From the NCBI RefSeq assembly GCF_003667525.1, contig NZ_RCUW01000001.1, positions 398,823 to 462,822 on the forward strand: a stretch of DNA of 64,000 nucleotides. The letters run 5' to 3'. The first letter of the stretch is position 1. Each line of letters opens with the position of its first letter. Positions 60,479-64,000 of this stretch are shown here, in pieces. Under the pieces are notes generated by a model. It was not told where the DNA came from. It worked only from the letters and a program-made list of their open reading frames with translations, and did no database searches. The position numbers were made by a program, and so were the translations under genes. Source of the stretch: Mycetocola_B reblochoni. GTDB taxonomy: Bacteria; Actinomycetota; Actinomycetes; Actinomycetales; Microbacteriaceae.

Positions 60479-61152
60479 CAATTCCTATTCCAGAACGGAA
60501 CACGTTCCACCACGCCACCGTCGACCTGCCAGCGCACCTCAAACAACTCCGGCACCGTCGGGTGATCCGCGCCGAACACCGGACGCACATCAAGCATCAC
60601 AGAACCCGGCACACCACCATCACCGATCACATGCGAGCGCAGCACACCCTCAAGCTGACCGAAACTACCCTCGTAGTTCCCATTCACCTCACGCAACATC
60701 GCCGCCATATTGATGTCCTCAGCACCACCGCCACCCCAGTTCTGCAACAGGTGACCACCCTCATACGGAACCCCGAAGAAGCTCGTGCCCTCACGACCCA
60801 CACGACCCTGAACAGACGACGACCGCGACGCATCACCCGGCATCAGGTTCTCCACATACATCCGCTCCGTCCGCGCCTGCGCATCCGTCACGAACACATG
60901 GTCATACCCCTGACCAACCTCAGCCTTGGACCCGTTCGGCAGGGTCACATCCGGCGTCACCACATACGTCACATTCGGCTGCGGATTCATCAGATCGTAG
61001 TTCAGCCTGACCGAACCCTCATTGCCGTAATGCGTCTCGACGTAATCCACCCGCCCGTCCGCATTCGTGTAGAACGTGCCACGACCCTCAACCGCATAAA
61101 CACTCAACGAGGCAACCGTGCTGAGACGCCAGGTCGCTTCCGCATCACGCAC
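60478..61152 (-). CDS. Orphan endonuclease toxin domain (Endonuclease_NS type), copy 1
   Basis: 224 residues from GTG 61152, with no ribosome site and no secretion domain. YTNADGRVDYVET, RLNYDLMNPQPNVTYVV and FVTDAQARTERMYVEN lead to the catalytic region GVPYEGGHLLQNWGGGG (His134) and INMAAMLREVNGNYEGSFGQ, the layout of DNA/RNA non-specific endonuclease toxin tips. It lies in the same frame as the upstream SseB-like gene, after that gene's TAG at 61171. It is almost identical in DNA to copy 2 over 60548-61104. It is probably a displaced or stored toxin tip with its own immunity gene. Confidence 0.75.
   Translation of the reverse strand: MRDAEATWRLSTVASLSVYAVEGRGTFYTNADGRVDYVETHYGNEGSVRLNYDLMNPQPNVTYVVTPDVTLPNGSKAEVGQGYDHVFVTDAQARTERMYVENLMPGDASRSSSVQGRVGREGTSFFGVPYEGGHLLQNWGGGGAEDINMAAMLREVNGNYEGSFGQLEGVLRSHVIGDGGVPGSVMLDVRPVFGADHPTVPELFEVRWQVDGGVVERVPFWNRN
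60548..61104. repeat. 557-bp near-perfect direct repeat, copy A
   Basis: Matches 63444-64000 base for base at a constant offset of 2896, except for one substitution that I found near 60570 (GCGCCG versus GCCCCG), which is silent. It covers the toxin domain up to about 25 codons from its end. The repeat may continue beyond the window on the other side. Confidence 0.9.
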
Positions 61153-61170
61153 CGCGGAAGCGACGCGGGA

Positions 61171-62130
61171 CTACCGCTCCCCGGGGACACTGGCAAGAAT
61201 TCGAGCGCCCAGCGCCGTTCGCCCATCGAGCACGCCAACAGCCTGGCCCGCCGGGAGCTGCGCGTGCAACCCCTCAACGAACCGTTCCAGCCCCTGTCCG
61301 GCGCCGTCATGGGACACGACCACAACGATCTCAGGGGCGCCCTCGCCCTGCACAATCTGGGCGATAGCCGCGTCATCCACTCCGCTCGCCGTGATCAACG
61401 ACCGCACGAGCGCGCTCAGCCCCTCGGGCACCGACGCGGGCACACCGAATGCAACACGCGTCTGCGCAGGGATCGACTGCGGTGCGGCGGGCACGCCGAG
61501 CGTTGGACGTGAGAGCAGGCAGTTCTCGGCCATCGGATTTACAACGACAGCGACCGCGGACGATGCGGCCAGAAGCTCACCCAACTGTCCGAGCAGCACG
61601 GCGGTGGTGATGATTTCCTCGTCGCTGTGCCCCTGACGCGACTCCTGCCACAGCTCGAACTGGTCGTGGCCAGTGAACGCGGGCACGTAGCGGTTCCCCT
61701 TCGCATCGCTGAGCTCAACGACGCTCAGTTCGTCGGCACGTGAGCGGTGACTGGGGACAAGCACGAAATCCGTGGCGTGCCGTGCAAGAAGCGCACCGCG
61801 CTGGGAATCCTCACGCTCGACCAGCTGCCGCACAAAGCCGCGATCGAGTGTGCGCCCGCTCGGAGTGTTCTGCTGCGCGCGCTCGAGATCCACCAGCGCA
61901 GCATCAACCGCTTCGGGAAGATGCAGCGCACCGCCGGCCTCCGCAATGACGCGGGCGACGTCAAGCGCTCGCGCCTGGCGCGGGATACCCGCGGCACGCT
62001 CACGACGCGCGGTGGAGAGATACTTCACCGCTGACGTGGCAGCGAATACGCCAATATCGGTGGCGAACTCGTCGACAACCGCAATTGCGCGCTCGAAGTG
62101 TTCGTCGATCAGGTCTGGGCGTTCGGTCAC
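61171..62130 (-). CDS. SseB-family two-domain protein
   Basis: 319 residues from GTG 62130 (AAGGA upstream). An N-terminal helical segment (DEHFERAIAVVDEFATDIGV) precedes an SseB-like domain: ATDFVLVPSHRSRADELSVV, NRYVPAFTGHDQFELWQ (the paFT motif) and VAVVVNPMAENCLL. The C-terminal half ends LDGRTALGARILASVPGE. SseB proteins often lie beside secreted-toxin genes in actinobacteria; an immunity or adaptor role is inferred from location. Its stop is followed in frame by the orphan toxin. Confidence 0.65.
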   Translation of the reverse strand: MTERPDLIDEHFERAIAVVDEFATDIGVFAATSAVKYLSTARRERAAGIPRQARALDVARVIAEAGGALHLPEAVDAALVDLERAQQNTPSGRTLDRGFVRQLVEREDSQRGALLARHATDFVLVPSHRSRADELSVVELSDAKGNRYVPAFTGHDQFELWQESRQGHSDEEIITTAVLLGQLGELLAASSAVAVVVNPMAENCLLSRPTLGVPAAPQSIPAQTRVAFGVPASVPEGLSALVRSLITASGVDDAAIAQIVQGEGAPEIVVVVSHDGAGQGLERFVEGLHAQLPAGQAVGVLDGRTALGARILASVPGER

Positions 62131-62229
62131 GGGATGATTCCTTGCTTTCCTCCGGGTAGTCGTCTGAAGTCCGTCTCCCGCGAACGCCTGCACAACACAT
62201 GTCCGCCCCACCCATCGGCGATGACGCCG
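62131..62229 (-). other. 99-base spacer between the two SseB-like genes
   Basis: The longest gap in the leftward toxin-locus operon. It holds the ribosome site of the downstream gene and nothing else recognisable. Confidence 0.4.
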
Positions 62230-62619
62230 CTACGCCGCTGACGTCCACCGCTCATGCAAGCGAACAACAGCATCCGGCGCCCCCTCAAAACCAGAACCAG
62301 CCGGGTCGACCAGGATGCCGACACCAGCAGCCGTCCCCGCAACGATGTCGGAGAACCGCAGCGTCAGAGCATGCGTGGCACTCACACGAGCAGCAGCGCT
62401 CGGCTGTGACCCGGACTCGACCACGATCCGCTGCGCACCCGACGGGTCACTCAGAACCACCGGCGATGGGGTCCCCACCAGCGGGTCACCAGAGACAAGC
62501 AACAGAAAACGCAAGCCCCGGATCCCGTCGAAGAACTCGTCCCGGCTCACCTCGCCGCCTTTTAACCGTCCAGCCTGCACGAGGTACGCCTCCGTGTCGA
62601 TGCCTGGGGTCTCCGTCAC
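62230..62619 (-). CDS. Small SseB-like protein
   Basis: 129 residues from GTG 62619, with AGGAGG 6 bases upstream and a GTGA overlap with the preceding gene. FFDGIRGLRFLLLVSG, PVVLSDPSGAQRIVVESGSQ and the final VGILVDPAGSGFEGAPDAVV with LHERW resemble one SseB domain. No signal peptide. It is probably a cytoplasmic partner or immunity protein of the toxin locus. Confidence 0.6.
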   Translation of the reverse strand: MTETPGIDTEAYLVQAGRLKGGEVSRDEFFDGIRGLRFLLLVSGDPLVGTPSPVVLSDPSGAQRIVVESGSQPSAAARVSATHALTLRFSDIVAGTAAGVGILVDPAGSGFEGAPDAVVRLHERWTSAA

Positions 62620-62864
62620 GATTCCTCCTGGTTATCCTGCATGTCAAACCGGTACTCCACGCCCACATCGACCGCCTCCCGCGTCATGATGCGGGGCTGC
62701 ACCCACGGATTCCACTCCCACCAGGTGCCGCACCGCGAGCAGCAGTACACCTGCACGTTGTACGGCTCACGCAAGGAGTACAGGTACGTCGGCTCACCAA
62801 CCGACGGCCGAACCCAACCGTTGCGACACCAACCACACCCCTGCTCAGACAGCAACGAGGCCAC
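62616..62864 (-). CDS. Cys-rich zinc-ribbon-like small protein
   Basis: 82 residues from GTG 62864 (AGGGGC upstream). The two cysteine pairs GCGWC and YCCSRCGTWWEWNP are spaced as in a zinc ribbon, and the rest is rich in aromatic residues. It lies 12 bases after the immunity gene and overlaps the next gene (GTGA), so it is part of the toxin operon. Function unknown; an extra immunity protein is possible. Confidence 0.6.
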   Translation of the reverse strand: MASLLSEQGCGWCRNGWVRPSVGEPTYLYSLREPYNVQVYCCSRCGTWWEWNPWVQPRIMTREAVDVGVEYRFDMQDNQEES

Positions 62865-62875
62865 CGCTCGCCCCT

Positions 62876-63157
62876 GTCAGTCGAACCACTGATCCCGCGG
62901 CAACGCCGCACGCTTCTTGTTCAACTCAACCGCCTCCGCCAGACGCTGCCGCAACCACTCCGGCGTATGCGCCTCATCACGAGGGAACTTCTCGAAATCA
63001 ATCTTGTACGCCACCGGATCAAACGGCACACTCAACTGCGGCTCATCGTCATAGTTATACGACACCGACGCACGACCCTCAGCAGTCACCGTCACCACAG
63101 CCGAAAACCACGTCCCCTTACCCGGTTCGAACATCAACTCGCGCAAAGCACGCGCCG
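62876..63157. repeat. Immunity-gene 3' repeat, copy B
   Basis: Partner of 59971-60258; the two begin at the same GTCAGTCGAACC string spanning the stop codon. Confidence 0.85.
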
Positions 63158-63368
63158 GCGTTGCGATGGTTCGATCGGCGGCGCGATCATCGACTCTGCC
63201 GCGGTTTGTCGTAATGCGTCCGTCCGGCCGGAACGCATACATGCGGTAGTCCGCAACGGTGCTCAGAATCGCGCAATGCAGCTCGATCGATTCATCGCCA
63301 TCACGAATGAACGCGTACACACTTAGCGCCAACTCTCTGAACCGCTCAGGAATCTCAGGTGATATCAA
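62877..63368 (-). CDS. YezG/DUF600-like immunity protein, copy 2
   Basis: 163 residues from TTG 63368, which overlaps the toxin stop (TTGA) and has AGGAGA 10 bases upstream. The C-terminal half matches copy 1 with few changes (GTWFSAVVTVTAEGRASVSY, FDPVAYKIDFEKFPRDEAH). Residues 1-75 keep only a scaffold in common with copy 1 (ERFREL.L.VY....GD..IE). It should neutralise the toxin encoded just upstream. Confidence 0.75.
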   Translation of the reverse strand: MISPEIPERFRELALSVYAFIRDGDESIELHCAILSTVADYRMYAFRPDGRITTNRGRVDDRAADRTIATPARALRELMFEPGKGTWFSAVVTVTAEGRASVSYNYDDEPQLSVPFDPVAYKIDFEKFPRDEAHTPEWLRQRLAEAVELNKKRAALPRDQWFD

Positions 63369-64000
63369 AATGCAGCTCTCCTATTTTCGAACGGCCGGTA
63401 GTTCGTCAGTCCATCGCCAATGCGCCACCTGACGTCAAACGCTTCCGGCACCGTCGGGTGATCCGCCCCGAACACCGGACGCACATCAAGCATCACAGAA
63501 CCCGGCACACCACCATCACCGATCACATGCGAGCGCAGCACACCCTCAAGCTGACCGAAACTACCCTCGTAGTTCCCATTCACCTCACGCAACATCGCCG
63601 CCATATTGATGTCCTCAGCACCACCGCCACCCCAGTTCTGCAACAGGTGACCACCCTCATACGGAACCCCGAAGAAGCTCGTGCCCTCACGACCCACACG
63701 ACCCTGAACAGACGACGACCGCGACGCATCACCCGGCATCAGGTTCTCCACATACATCCGCTCCGTCCGCGCCTGCGCATCCGTCACGAACACATGGTCA
63801 TACCCCTGACCAACCTCAGCCTTGGACCCGTTCGGCAGGGTCACATCCGGCGTCACCACATACGTCACATTCGGCTGCGGATTCATCAGATCGTAGTTCA
63901 GCCTGACCGAACCCTCATTGCCGTAATGCGTCTCGACGTAATCCACCCGCCCGTCCGCATTCGTGTAGAACGTGCCACGACCCTCAACCGCATAAACACT
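63365..64000 (-). CDS. Polymorphic toxin C-terminal endonuclease domain, copy 2 (partial)
   Basis: The frame is open to the window edge, so the gene's 5' part lies beyond 64000; 211 residues are visible. They show the same nuclease domain as copy 1 (EGGHLLQNWGGGG, INMAAMLREVNGN). The last 25 residues (VPEAFDVRWRIGDGLTNYRP...) differ from copy 1. A full-length toxin with a secretion domain, such as WXG/LXG or Rhs type, is expected upstream; which one cannot be told from here. Confidence 0.75.
   Translation of the reverse strand, partial: SVYAVEGRGTFYTNADGRVDYVETHYGNEGSVRLNYDLMNPQPNVTYVVTPDVTLPNGSKAEVGQGYDHVFVTDAQARTERMYVENLMPGDASRSSSVQGRVGREGTSFFGVPYEGGHLLQNWGGGGAEDINMAAMLREVNGNYEGSFGQLEGVLRSHVIGDGGVPGSVMLDVRPVFGADHPTVPEAFDVRWRIGDGLTNYRPFENRRAAF
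63444..64000. repeat. 557-bp near-perfect direct repeat, copy B
   Basis: Second copy of the toxin-body repeat (see 60548-61104). It reaches the window edge, so its true length is unknown. Confidence 0.9.

Noticed and set aside
59515..61512. A 665-codon plus-strand frame through the LysE end, the immunity gene and the toxin
   Set aside because: Pro/Thr/His/Arg-rich translation without domains. The minus strand carries the nuclease and DUF600 motifs and proper gene overlaps.
62199..63326. A 375-codon plus-strand frame opposite the small toxin-locus genes
   Set aside because: It is the shadow of the SseB-like, Cys-rich and immunity genes, which have ribosome sites and 4-base overlaps.
1..64000. 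CRISPR arrays, tRNA/rRNA genes, integrases, transposases
   Set aside because: Read through both strands; the only repeats are the short tandem ones and the toxin-locus duplication listed, and no cloverleaf, rRNA segment or recombinase motif was recognised.

Overview
The window is chromosomal DNA of a very high-GC actinobacterium. Codons end almost always in G or C, gene starts are ATG or GTG, and genes are packed with many 4-base ATGA/GTGA overlaps. The gene content (metNIQ with a NIL domain, Dps, an LAATG-anchored surface protein, leaderless genes, Opp-type permease-ATPase fusions, a GlcNAc locus) fits Micrococcales and probably Microbacteriaceae; the family is inferred, not proven. I saw no rRNA, tRNA, CRISPR array, insertion sequence or phage gene.

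0-20 kb: a two-component system (1010-2886), small membrane proteins, a DUF1990 protein, an SDR, a siderophore-interacting flavoprotein (5702-6646), and a translationally coupled Hsp90-family protein plus 945-residue repeat protein (6748-11489). Next come a small kinase-like protein, a MarR regulator with a palindromic operator followed by a FUSC/aromatic-acid-exporter-like membrane protein, an alpha/beta hydrolase, a stand-alone condensation-domain-like protein, a DUF4232 lipoprotein, and a sortase-anchored lectin/SpaA-type surface protein.

20-36 kb: a GlcNAc/chitooligosaccharide utilisation locus in two divergent operons around a TetR operator. Leftward are an Opp-type importer (binding lipoprotein, permease, permease-ATPase fusion broken by an apparent +1 frameshift, ATPase) and a GH20 hexosaminidase. 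Rightward are TetR, GH3, an SGNH esterase, a ROK kinase, nagB and nagA. Oligosaccharides would be imported, trimmed to GlcNAc, phosphorylated, deacetylated and deaminated to fructose-6-phosphate. A beta-lactamase-fold protein follows.

36-56.6 kb: an M13 metallopeptidase; an SsuABC-like importer operon with a FluG-type amidohydrolase and an upstream XRE-cupin regulator; metNIQ with a strong terminator; a Dps/hydrolase/SDR/SDR/GH15 run; topoisomerase IB; a MATE exporter; a small serine hydrolase; DUF3817 and GNAT proteins; a zinc-ribbon FHA protein; TspO.

56.6-64 kb: accessory DNA of visibly lower GC, with orphan small membrane proteins, a solitary HTH protein, a LysE exporter, and a leftward polymorphic-toxin locus that enters from beyond base 64000. 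The locus carries two copies of a non-specific-endonuclease toxin domain with a YezG/DUF600-like immunity gene. The toxin bodies are almost identical in DNA over 557 bp, while the toxin C-terminus and immunity N-terminus differ sharply. Two SseB-like genes and a Cys-rich small protein lie between the copies. This is the most unusual region of the window.
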